From assembly GCA_014800945.1 (NCBI GenBank), contig JAAVFD010000012.1:68604-132603 (forward strand): a stretch of 64,000 nucleotides of DNA, given 5' to 3'. The DNA is from Barnesiella sp. GTDB lineage: Bacteria; Bacteroidota; Bacteroidia; Bacteroidales; Muribaculaceae. How positions within the stretch are numbered: the stretch's first letter is position 1; each line of letters starts with the position of its first letter. Under the pieces are notes generated by a model. The model did not search any database and had not been told where the DNA came from. It was given only the letters and a program-made list of their open reading frames with translations. This document shows positions 1 through 9,800 of this stretch, one piece after another. A program made the position numbers and the translations under genes.

Positions 1-22
1 GCCGGACGAAAACTGACCGCAG

Positions 23-1495
23 ATGGATTTAACCGGACTGCCACACGCGCTCGCTCACCTGCTGACCTACCACAAGGAAGAACCGCTCATTTTTTCAAGC
101 GGTTTGTTCTGGGTGCTGTTCGTCATCTTTATGCCCGCATACGCTTTTCTGCGTCGCAAAAAGACTCAGATGCTTGTTTTTGTAATAGCATTCAGCCTGT
201 ATTTCTATTACAAGTGCAGCGGGTGGTTTTTCCTGCTCATACTATCCACCTCGGCTATTGACTGGTTCATAAGCCGCAAGATGGTGCAGGTGGAGTCGTC
301 GGCGGGCAAAAAGTGGCTTGTCGCTCTTTCGGTTTTCATCTCCCTCTCCGTACTCGGATTTTTCAAGTACGCCAACTTCTTTCTGTGGAACTGGAATGCC
401 ATGGTCGAGGGTAATTTCCAACCCCTGAGCCTCATTCTGCCGGTAGGCATTTCATTCTACACATTCCAGTCCATCAGCTATATAGTGGATATCTACCGCA
501 AACGCATAGAGCCGGCGGAAACCTGGGGAGAATACCTTTTCTTCCTCTCCTTCTTCCCGGCTCTCGTTGCCGGCCCTATTGTCAGAGCCGAGTATTTCCT
601 GCCGCAGATAAAGGAGAACCGGCGCGCAAGCCATGACGAGATATTCGGAGGGCTGTGGCTTATACTCATCGGAGTGATTAAAAAAGCGGTTATTGCCGAT
701 TATATCGCTCAGTACAACGACCTTATATTCGACAATCCCGGCGGATACACCGGATTCGAGTCGCTCATGGGAATAATCGGTTACACCATGCAGATCTACT
801 GCGACTTCTCCGGCTATTCCGACATGGCTATAGGAATAGCTCTCATCATGGGATTCAAACTCAACATAAACTTCAATTACCCGTACAAATCACGGAGCCT
901 CACGGAGTTCTGGCACAGATGGCACATATCGCTCTCCACATGGCTTCGCGACTATCTTTACATCCCTCTGGGAGGCAACAGAAAGGGCACTTTCAGAACA
1001 TATCTGAACAATTTTCTTACCATGCTTATAGGCGGACTGTGGCACGGAGCCGCCTGGAAATTCGTGTTCTGGGGAGGAATGCACGGTGTGGGGCTAATTG
1101 TCAACAAATTATGCCGCCCGTTCACATCGCGCTACGATGGCAGGAAATGGTTTGAGATTTCAAGCACAGCCCTCACACTGCTTTTTGTGTCCTTTCTCTG
1201 GGTTTTCTTCCGTGCTGAAAGCTTCGAGGCGGCATGGACCATCTTAGGCTCGATTTTCACCAATTTTTCGCCTCAGTGCATAGTGCCGTTCATTAAATTC
1301 CGCACTCTATGGATTTTCCTGATGGCATTTATCATCACCATGCATTTTCAGCCGCAGAAGCTGCACGATGACATGGCTAACGTGTTCATCAACGCCCCGT
1401 GGATTCTGCGCCTGATAACATTTCTTATAGTGATTCAGCTGGTGGTTGAATTTTCGTCAGCCGATATCACGCCATTTATCTATTTTCAGTTCTGA
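23..1495 (+). CDS. MBOAT family O-acyltransferase (AlgI/DltB-like)
   Basis: Polytopic inner-membrane O-acyltransferase of 490 residues. The family moves acyl groups, usually acetyl, across the membrane onto exported polysaccharides or other cell-surface acceptors. Family signatures are visible: FWHRWHISLSTWLRDY at about residues 297-312 followed by IPLGGN, and GLWHGA with the presumed catalytic His near 341. Hydrophobic segments run throughout. The ATG at 23 is the first in-frame start and the length is normal for the AlgI/PatA group. The gene is the first in the window, so any upstream partner such as an AlgJ/SGNH-like protein is not visible. Its 3' end overlaps the convergent hflX gene by 10 bp. 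The acceptor cannot be told from sequence. Confidence 0.9.
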   Translation: MDLTGLPHALAHLLTYHKEEPLIFSSGLFWVLFVIFMPAYAFLRRKKTQMLVFVIAFSLYFYYKCSGWFFLLILSTSAIDWFISRKMVQVESSAGKKWLVALSVFISLSVLGFFKYANFFLWNWNAMVEGNFQPLSLILPVGISFYTFQSISYIVDIYRKRIEPAETWGEYLFFLSFFPALVAGPIVRAEYFLPQIKENRRASHDEIFGGLWLILIGVIKKAVIADYIAQYNDLIFDNPGGYTGFESLMGIIGYTMQIYCDFSGYSDMAIGIALIMGFKLNINFNYPYKSRSLTEFWHRWHISLSTWLRDYLYIPLGGNRKGTFRTYLNNFLTMLIGGLWHGAAWKFVFWGGMHGVGLIVNKLCRPFTSRYDGRKWFEISSTALTLLFVSFLWVFFRAESFEAAWTILGSIFTNFSPQCIVPFIKFRTLWIFLMAFIITMHFQPQKLHDDMANVFINAPWILRLITFLIVIQLVVEFSSADITPFIYFQF

Positions 1496-2736
1496 GTCTC
1501 GCTGCTCTCGGGTGTCGGGTCGATATCCTCGTCATATTTCTGGAAAAGGAAATCGTTGTAGGGAAAGCGCGTCAGATGCACCTGTTTAGCCTTCTCATAA
1601 ATCTTTGCCTTCAGTTCATCGATATTCAAGCCCTCCTTCGCGGAGATAAACACCGCGTCGTCACCTATCTTGTTCATCCACGAAGCCTTAAGCTCATCCA
1701 GCGAGTAATTCTCCCTCGTCTTGGGAGTAAGGTCATCTTCATCCTTCGGAGTGAATGAAAAAGCATCCACCTTATTGAAAACCATTATCATAGGCTTGTC
1801 GGCGCTTCCGCACACCTCAGACAAGGTTTTGTTCACCACCTCGATCTGCTCTTCGAAATTTGGATGCGAGATATCCACCACGTGAACAAGCACATCGGCG
1901 TCGCGAACCTCGTCAAGGGTAGATTTGAACGACTCAACCAGATGTGTAGGCAACTTGCGGATAAAACCTACCGTGTCGGTCAGCAGAAAAGGCAGATTAT
2001 CCACTATAACCTTGCGCACTGTAGTGTCAAGAGTGGCAAAGAGCTTGTTTTCAGCAAATACATCACTCTTGCTCAGCAGATTCATAAGCGTTGACTTGCC
2101 CACGTTGGTATAGCCCACAAGAGCCACCCTGGTGAGCTTGCCACGGTTCTTGCGCTGGATTGATTTCTGCCTGTCAATATCCTTCAGCTCAGCCTTCAGG
2201 CGCGAGATTTTGTCGAGGATAATACGGCGGTCTGTCTCAATCTGAGTCTCACCGGGGCCACGCATACCGATACCGCCACGCTGCCTCTCAAGGTGAGTCC
2301 ACATTCGGGTGAGTCGCGGCAGAAGGTACTGATACTGTGCCAGCTCCACCTGAGTCTTAGCATTGGCTGTCTGAGCTCTTCTCGCAAAAATATCCAGAAT
2401 AAGGCTTGTGCGGTCAAGAATTTTCACCTTAAGCTCACGCTCTATGTTAGCCACCTGCTTAGAGGTGAGGTCATCGTCAAAAATAGCCATACCGATATCG
2501 TTATCCTCGATATATTGGCGTATCTCCTCCAGCTTACCTTTGCCCACAAAAGTTCTTGAATCGGGTCCGTTAAGCTTTTGCAGGAATTTCTTCTCCGTCA
2601 CGGCACCGGCAGTATCGGCGAGAAAAGCCAGCTCGTCGAGATATTCGTTAGCCTTAGCCTCATTCTGCTGCGGAGTGATGAGTCCGACGAGCACAGCGCG
2701 CTCCGAACTCTCTTTATCTATAATCAGGTCTTTCAT
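1486..2736 (-). CDS. hflX: GTPase HflX
   Basis: Ribosome-associated GTPase of 416 residues that in other bacteria splits or rescues stalled 70S ribosomes under stress. An N-terminal HflX domain carries the conserved block RGGIGMRGPGETQIETDRR at about 153-171. The G domain follows with G1 GYTNVGKS at 208-215, a DTVGF switch II and an NKVD base-recognition motif. Length is typical. The ATG lies 33 nt downstream of a TAnnTTTG promoter element. The gene is monocistronic, and its 3' end overlaps the convergent acyltransferase gene by 10 bp. Function is assigned from family membership and the motifs are intact. Confidence 0.95.
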   Translation of the reverse strand: MKDLIIDKESSERAVLVGLITPQQNEAKANEYLDELAFLADTAGAVTEKKFLQKLNGPDSRTFVGKGKLEEIRQYIEDNDIGMAIFDDDLTSKQVANIERELKVKILDRTSLILDIFARRAQTANAKTQVELAQYQYLLPRLTRMWTHLERQRGGIGMRGPGETQIETDRRIILDKISRLKAELKDIDRQKSIQRKNRGKLTRVALVGYTNVGKSTLMNLLSKSDVFAENKLFATLDTTVRKVIVDNLPFLLTDTVGFIRKLPTHLVESFKSTLDEVRDADVLVHVVDISHPNFEEQIEVVNKTLSEVCGSADKPMIMVFNKVDAFSFTPKDEDDLTPKTRENYSLDELKASWMNKIGDDAVFISAKEGLNIDELKAKIYEKAKQVHLTRFPYNDFLFQKYDEDIDPTPESSETQN

Positions 2737-2768
2737 ATAGTATAAACACTTGAATCGGTCATATTGTG

Positions 2769-2776
2769 CAAAAATA
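2769..2776 (-). promoter_or_regulatory. Bacteroidetes -7 promoter element for hflX
   Basis: On the minus strand this reads TATTTTTG, an exact TAnnTTTG match, 33 nt before the hflX ATG. No clear -33 TTTG box was seen. Confidence 0.55.
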
Positions 2777-2804
2777 GCTAAAATTCGGAAAATCCGGAAA
2801 CGTC

Positions 2805-3010
2805 ATCATGCGCCGGAGGTGCATGCAGAGAGTAGCCTCGCGGTTAAGCGAAGCGCAACCCGAGGATAAGGAGAAGCCCCTCCCCCCATCCCCCTCCCCG
2901 CAGCAGCGGGGAGGGGGGCGGAAATATGATGGCTTGGTATCCGCGGGGTGCGGGAGCTAACGCTCCCTTACCCACACGGCTACTTTCGGGACGCGCTCTG
3001 CCGGCGCGTC
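2805..3010. repeat. 205-bp direct repeat, copy A
   Basis: GC-rich repeat starting ATCATGCGCCGGAGGTGCAT and ending GCCGGCGCGTC. It is nearly identical to 3541-3745 in the same orientation, differing by scattered substitutions and small indels. It contains a perfect 10-bp hairpin, CCCTCCCCGC / GCGGGGAGGG with loop AGCA, at 2892-2915. The two copies bracket the transposase gene. The contrast with the AT-rich DNA on both sides is abrupt. This repeat fills most of the gap between hflX and the transposase. Confidence 0.9.
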
Positions 3011-3023
3011 TAGTATTTTAATA

Positions 3024-3485
3024 TTATTGTAATTCGTCAGGGAGCAAGTACTGCATATCTCTTATCCCTATTTTTGACAACCATTCAGCATATTCTTCAT
3101 GAAACGTCTTGACTCTATGGTGCTCGGTTTGATTTCTTATGTAATTAACAACTGAATTCAACTGACTTTTAGAATAGCTAAAGTACCCTCCACCCGACTG
3201 CCAGCCAAATCTTCCCACTGTCAGTCTATGAGAATTTATCCATTTTGATGATTCGGTTTTAACTCGCGTCATAATCTCCGTTTCACTAATTTTCCCCTGG
3301 GTACTATATAGCATATGGATATGGTCTTTGTACCCACCTACCTCAATAGGCATGACTCCATCAATTTTCTTTAGTGTATTTGCTATGACAGCATACAGCT
3401 TTTCTTTCCATGATTCCTCTATAAGCCCTAATCGGTATTTAACACCGAAAACAGTCATGATATATATTTGTGAAATAGACCTCAT
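3024..3485 (-). CDS. tnpA: IS200/IS605-type (Y1, HUH) transposase
   Basis: Transposase of 153 residues from the Y1_Tnp superfamily, which cuts single-stranded DNA at hairpins using one tyrosine. The metal-binding HUH motif is present as HIHML near residue 56. The catalytic Tyr is expected in YIRNQTEHH in the C-terminal third, a hallmark of IS200-like proteins. The frame is open and full length, so the protein is probably functional. Base composition is AT-rich, sharply unlike the GC-rich repeats that flank it. The start ATG at 3485 gives the usual MRSISQIYIM-type N-terminus of the family. It could be a mobile IS200 transposase or a resident RAYT acting on the flanking repeats. Confidence 0.88.
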   Translation of the reverse strand: MRSISQIYIMTVFGVKYRLGLIEESWKEKLYAVIANTLKKIDGVMPIEVGGYKDHIHMLYSTQGKISETEIMTRVKTESSKWINSHRLTVGRFGWQSGGGYFSYSKSQLNSVVNYIRNQTEHHRVKTFHEEYAEWLSKIGIRDMQYLLPDELQ

Positions 3486-3540
3486 ATATGCGAAATTATA
3501 TAAAATTCCCCTGATTTATGACAAGTTAAGTTCATTTTTT

Positions 3541-3745
3541 ATCATGCGCCGGAGGTGCATGCCGAGAGTAGCCTCGTGGTTAAGCGGAGCGCAACCCGAG
3601 GATAAGGAGAAGCCCCTCCCCCATCCCCCTCCCCGCAGCAGCGGGGAGGGGGCGGAGATAAGCATGGCTTGGTTTCCGCGGGGTGCGGGAGCTAACGCCC
3701 CCTTACCCACACGGCTACTTTCGGGACGCGCTCTGCCGGCGCGTC
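3541..3745. repeat. 205-bp direct repeat, copy B
   Basis: Second copy of the repeat at 2805-3010, in the same orientation. Its 10-bp hairpin lies at 3627-3650 with the same AGCA loop. The copy ends 13 bp before the T-tract of the terminator of the large secreted-protein gene. Open frames that run through the copy are by-products of its GC-rich composition. Confidence 0.9.
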
Positions 3746-3757
3746 GGAAGAAGATAG

Positions 3758-3802
3758 AGAAAAAAGGGAGGGGGCGGCGGAACTTCACAGTTCCGCCGCC
3801 CC
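3758..3802 (-). terminator. Rho-independent terminator of the large secreted-protein gene
   Basis: Perfect 12-bp stem GGGGCGGCGGAA (3771-3782) / TTCCGCCGCCCC (3791-3802) with an 8-nt loop. On the minus strand it is followed by CTCCCTTTTTTCTC. It lies 51 nt past the stop codon at 3853. Confidence 0.85.
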
Positions 3803-3852
3803 TCAAGCCAAATTGTCGTCGGTTTCAGATTCCGACGTGGGAATATCTAAAT

Positions 3853-6800
3853 TTAAAGTACCTTCACTTTAATGCCCTTTCCACCGGGGATACGGACAAT
3901 GTAGATGCCTCTGCGGAGTCCTTCAGCGTTGACTCTGCGACCGTTGATGTCAAACACCTGAGAGCCTTCCGGTGCAATGATATTGCCTCCTTCCACTCTC
4001 ACCTCATTGTCATCCCGGCTGTCCGAATCAATACCGTCGATTCCGGTAACGGCTCCAACAAATACGTATGTCTCGGCTACTTCTCCAACCGGCTTGTCGT
4101 TCTCCATGAGCACGGCGAGCACAGCAGAGCTTTCGGTGAGCTCAAACGGATTGTCATATCTGTTCCAGGTGTCAACCGAGAACGGAACTCCGAGCTTGGT
4201 GGTGTAGTAAATGGTATATGAACCCTGCGAGAGGTTATCCACCGGTGAGATCTTGACGAGCTTGGCACCGTTGCTGCCTTCGTCGAGCTCGAACTGAACT
4301 CTTCCGCTCACAGTGCTTGATGTGCCTCCAACAACCATAACCTGCAACATTGAAACAGCTCCTCTGGGCTTACCGCTCACCTGAACGCAAGCGTAGAGTT
4401 TGGCTCCCTGAGTAAATGTCAGCCTTGTGCTGTAACGGTTGGGGCAAGCCGAGTTATTGATACCGTAGTAAATGGTAGCATTCGGCTCGTCAGTAGTGAG
4501 TCTCACGGTTGTCTTGCCATATTCCGAGGTAACATTGAAGCTTACATCGCCCGCACGGTCAATCTTATTGAGTGTGATGACGATAGTAGCGCTCTCGGCA
4601 AACGCCGGCTCCTGACACTTCACCCTGATAACATCGCTCTTGTCGATGAGGATGGGGTGCTGGTAGGTGTACCATGTAGCGGTGCTGTTGTCCTCGCTGT
4701 GGCTGTCAATCATATAGTAGATAGTGGTGTTGGGACGGGTGCTCTTGAGTGTAACGGTTGTTGTGCCGTTGAAATTCACCATATAGTCACCGTTAGTGCT
4801 GTTCACCTGATTGCTGAGGGTGTTTGTAAAGTCAGCTGTAGGTCTTGGCGAACGTGTAACCCTGTCAGCCTGTATAGGCCAGAATTCCACCTCACCCTCT
4901 CTGCCGGTGGGGTCACCGAGCATCACGAAACCGGTGATATTGTAAGCGGAGCCGTCTCTGAGCTCTTCCGGAACCCTTGTGCCGTCTGAGCTGTAGCTGG
5001 CGGCGCTAACTTTGCCGAGTCTGCCAACATACATGGGATGGTTCTGACCGGTCTGTCTGTCCTGAATGTACCACAGATCCTCGCCATCGTTGGTCTGAAC
5101 CTTACCATCTGTCAAAGTCACGTTCATGAGAGTGACAAGACGGCGGGCATTGAGCAGAGACAGAGAGTTGAGAGTGTCCGGTGCAGCGTGGAACTGATCC
5201 GCTTCCGGAGTCATCTTATCATCCTCCCAGAGCGGGCTGGTAATCTTGTCGAAGGTTGATATGTGACCTGTAGCCACAGCTATGCGGTTTGAATGAGTAT
5301 CCTCCATATATCCCACGGTGAAGTCTCTGACATATCTACCTGCCGTGAGTTCGGTATCATCCCAACCATCATTATTGAACACCGGCAGGAAGTAGCCCAT
5401 CGGTCCGGCAAGGAACATATACTTACCACCTGTAGCAATAACCTTGAGGTTTGTGGATAGCTTGTAGTACCTGCCCTCTCTCGCCTGGTCGAGGAACTGG
5501 AATATATACTGGAGCTCGGTGCTGTTTCTCACAAAGATTCGGCTCACGGTAGCACTCGGCTTGTAACCCGGCTTGTAGGCGTAAGCCTTGACAGTGATAC
5601 GGTCACTGTTAGCCGGCAGCGTGGGGCTGAAAGTTTCACCGGTGAATGAGAGTCGGTTTGCATTTGACGAATCCATATTCTTCGGGTCAACGCCGTTGAT
5701 TGAATAGAACACCGAAGCGCCATCCTCAGGCTCGATATTCACTTCGAGGTTGTTGACAAAGTACTGCAGTTCGGTATCTTTGTTTGTAGCCTCGGTGCAG
5801 TAGAGTTTCGGAGCGGCAACCTGACCTTTGTTGGTCGAGAAGTCAATCATCGCGATAGCATAGGATTCATCACGATCTTTCTCGTTTTTAAGGAATATAC
5901 CTTTAATATTATACAGCTCGTCAGGCTCATCCGGTTCGTAGAAGTTATCCCATCCGTTATAGCACTCCTCGAAGATGTCGAATGCGAGAGCAATATTGCC
6001 TTCACCGAGTACGAGGAAGTATTCATTATCCTTCTTCTCGATTTTCACATTCTTGATATCAAGATAGCGCATGCGCTGGTTCTCTCCAAGAACAATGTTT
6101 TTATAATAACCGCTGTAGTTGTCATTATCGGGATCCGGGTACCATGAATCATCACTATATCCGACTTCAATAGGTCTTAGCGCGAGCTGGAAGTCCGGAT
6201 TAGTGCTGTAGATAGAGTCGATAAAGTGGACAGTGCGGGCAAATCCGGTACATTCGCTGATAAGATTACCTCTACGGCTCAGTGCGGGAATCAGGGCGAA
6301 GTTATTGATTATGTCGCCTTGACGCAGCATACGCACTGAATCCGGCTCACCGGCAACAGGCACGGGGGGATTGACCCACTTGTTTTCGTTGTGCACAAGG
6401 ATATAGTTAGCGGAGTGGAACTTGCCGTCCGCATCTGTGGGTTCAAGGTCTCGGATATACAGCCACTCCTCAGTAGCCTCGATAACAATAGCCTTAGACT
6501 GATTGCTGAACTGGTGATAGTGATTTCCGTCGAAGCTTGCACGGGACTGATTTTCGGAAATCGATTCCGGCAGGTTCTTATCATTGAGGTACATCTCCTT
6601 GAACTGGGCGATGCTATTCACCACTCCATTTTTTGCGTCAAGTTCGTGCCATTCAATTTCAATGGTAGCCGGCTCGATGGACCAGAGACCCTCCTCGCTC
6701 CTTGCATATACCCAAAGGTGGCACTGACGATTGTTGTTTTTGTCCAGCTTGTAATCCGCCTTCTTAAGAGTGAATGTGGGCACACCCTTAACCAAGTCGA

Positions 6801-9800
6801 TTTTTTTGAGTCCGACACCAATAGCATTTTCAAGCTGAGCATCATTGAAGGTATTTATATTCTCCAAATCCGACCAGTAGTAAGTCATGCCATGCTGGCG
6901 GATATTTCCGATAGTTATGTTCAGCTCGGCGGAGATAGCGTCAAGCTCGCCGTCGGTAATGGGGTTCGGAGCGAAGAGCTCTGGAGTGTCGGGACACTCA
7001 ATCGGCACCTCGCAGGGGAGCAGAGCAAGAGAGTTAGAAGCCTGACCCACATAGCAGGTTAAGGCATAGACATTGCCATCCTCAAGCGCACTAATAGCAT
7101 CTTCAACCTCTTTTTCGTTGTCAAGCTTCAGTCGGGTAAAGATTGTATATTCCGTGCCGTCGATACCTCTCAGACGTGAGCTACCGGCAACTTTTTCAAG
7201 TCCGCGCATCCTTACCTTCTTATTGAAGGCTGCTTCGGTAACTTTGGTTGAATCGGGGCAGAAGTTTACTATAGCTTCACCATAGAACCCGCCCTCGTAT
7301 GCCTCGGGAAGATAATTGATGAAGCTCTCCTCCTTGGTGGGAGTGATGAGAATTTCCGGCATAAGACCCTTACCGCCGACAAAGCTTCTGTAAGCCACTC
7401 GACCAATAATATCTCCGCTATTGATAATGCAATCCTTGCCGGGGGTCTTGGATCTGTAAGTCTCAAATACGGCAGGCTCGGTAGCCGAGTTAATAACGAG
7501 CTTTATAGCATCATTGTTACAGTTCTCGAGATATACGTAATAGGTATTTTTCCCATTCTCAAGAGCGGCATCGGTATCATACACGCCAACTACTCTCATC
7601 AACGGATTAGCGTATGCTCCGTATAGCGCAACGAGTCCGTTCTGGTCATAGCCGTTTGCAGGGGCAAGGTAACCGTCGAGATAATAATCGGTGGTAATAA
7701 TCGGCTCTACATCGACAATGGACCATGAGCTTTCCTGACCTGTCGAGCTATTTACGGATTGCACAAAGAGTCGTCCGGCATAAGGAGTGTCACCGTTTGC
7801 ACCTACTCCGTTTCTACCCAAAGTAATTATACAGGACTTACCCGGGGCATAGGTCCACTCAGAGGTCTGCACAGTATTTCCAACTTCAATACTCTCCATC
7901 AAATAATATTTACCTACAGAAATAGAGGGTTCGAGTCCCGGTTCATCTGACCCTTCGTAGGCATACCGAATTTTAGTGCCTTCGGGTGTATCCTCCGGAA
8001 GGGTAATCTGTATCATAGCCTCTTTAGCGTAAGACATTCTGGGGATACCGCCATTTGTCCAGGTGTAGTTCTCACCCTTAGGTTTGGACAGTGCAGGTCC
8101 GGCAAGCGGAGTGCGGGTAATAGCGATAGTTACAATATCGCTGTAGAATTTCTCATCCCCAACCTGAGTGTAAGCACGGAGGTGGAGGTACTTATCTCCT
8201 CCTGAAATGTTTAGTCCGCCCGAGTTAGGACCTGCTTTGCCATTGATATCAGTACCGTAAACAAACCATCCGTTTTGAGGGCCGAAATAGCCGTCCGGAT
8301 TATTGTCAGGGTCGTTGTATTCATTCGCCGTGCAACCCACATTAACAGTCGCATTCTTGAATTGCTGGTTAATCTCAAAAGTCTCGTCCGGCGGTGTCAT
8401 GAAGTTAGTGATCGCATATTCAAGTCCGCCAACGGGCTCTACTTCCGGATCAATTTCTTTACCAACCGAAACCAATGCAGTAGAGTAGGCATCCTTAAGG
8501 TCAAGAACGATTGCATTTACATCCACCTCAACCGATAGATTATACTGGTTCTGATTATCCAGACTAATCCAACCGGTTTTGGGAATAGACCTATGGGGTA
8601 TAGATGCGTCTATTATCGTGTTGTATTCAAACGATTTTGCATAGCGCAACACCTGCGGCCTCGGCGGTGCAGCCGGCTGCTCACGCTTACAGTTGATGGT
8701 CAGCTTATTTCCGAAATTCCCATCCTTATCCACACCGCAGATATACACCGGAGTCTCCTGATTCCATACAGCATTTTCGGGGAGTTCAATGCCTACAGTG
8801 GGATCGTATTCACGCCAGTTTGACTCCGGAATATTAGCAGCTGTGACATAAATCATTTTCACCGTGCCGGCAGGTTGCTTGAAACATTTAAGCACTGCCG
8901 GGGCATTGTAATAATTATAAGAGTATGTATTTACTCCGGTTTCTGTCAATGTTCCATCTGACGGAGCGGCAGACATATCGATTGTAGGTGCATCTATAGG
9001 CGCATCCCAAACAATGCCGAGTTTGTTGAGATATAGAGCTGTTGAGACCGTTCCATCTGAATTATTTACTCTATCTAATATATTCGAAGCTGCTGTGAAG
9101 GTCACAGATTCAACCGGAACATTCAGCTCGTATGTCCAGCAATTATCAGTGGCGTCAAACACCCAGGTTCCGGCTTCATTTACTGCTGAAAATAAATCGT
9201 TTATATCTTCTTTACCTGTGAATGCAGATAGCGAGTAGGGCCCAGTATCATGTTCAGATCCATTTCTTGTTTTGCCGAACTTAACCTTTTTGATTAGCCT
9301 CCACATATTAGTGGCAGAGATCTTCACTCTGACACCCGGACGAAAGGTTGCGTCAAAATAAGCTGAGGTAGCCAACCGTAAACCATTGAATGCTCCATTA
9401 TAATTGTGATTGGTGCCTGAGGTGGTTGGGATTCCAAAACGTAGAGAGTATCCGGCATTAGAAGTACTCCTCAACTCAGGGTCAAATTCCACATTGAACC
9501 CAACACTTCCATCATTACTCGAAACCATAAATTTCCCTATAGCACCATAGCTTGTGTACGCATTAGTACCCTGGGAAGTAGTATAAAAATAAGGGAAATC
9601 CTGCTCAGTACTTGCTGAAGTAGCTGTTTGGCTACTACCAAAAGTGAACCGAGCCTTGTAGCGAGTTTTAACCGGGGATTCTTCCCCTTCTTTTTTGGAA
9701 TACACTCCGGATTCCGAAGTCAATGTCACAGCGTTATTGCTATTACCTTCCGGAATCCAAAAGCCGAGATACACTTCCTCATCAAGCGCCGAAATGTTTG

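Larger units (their letters stand above)
2805..3745 (-). mobile_element. Transposase unit bounded by direct repeats (IS200/IS605 or RAYT-like)
   Basis: A single-gene tyrosine (Y1) transposase unit at 3011-3540 lies exactly between two 205-bp direct repeats, each with a strong 10-bp hairpin. Single-gene HUH transposases with hairpin-bearing flanks are typical of IS200 and of REP-associated tyrosine transposases. No tnpB/IscB-type accessory gene is present. Which of the two arrangements this is cannot be settled from one locus. Confidence 0.6.

Noticed and set aside
3516-3806. Minus-strand 96-codon frame inside repeat copy B
   Set aside because: It is produced by the GC-rich repeat and runs through the terminator; it has no domain or start signal of its own.
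3328-4221. Plus-strand open frame of 297 codons through the repeat and into the secreted-protein gene
   Set aside because: It crosses repeat copy B, the terminator hairpin and the antisense of a well-supported gene; composition and lack of any motif mark it as a shadow.
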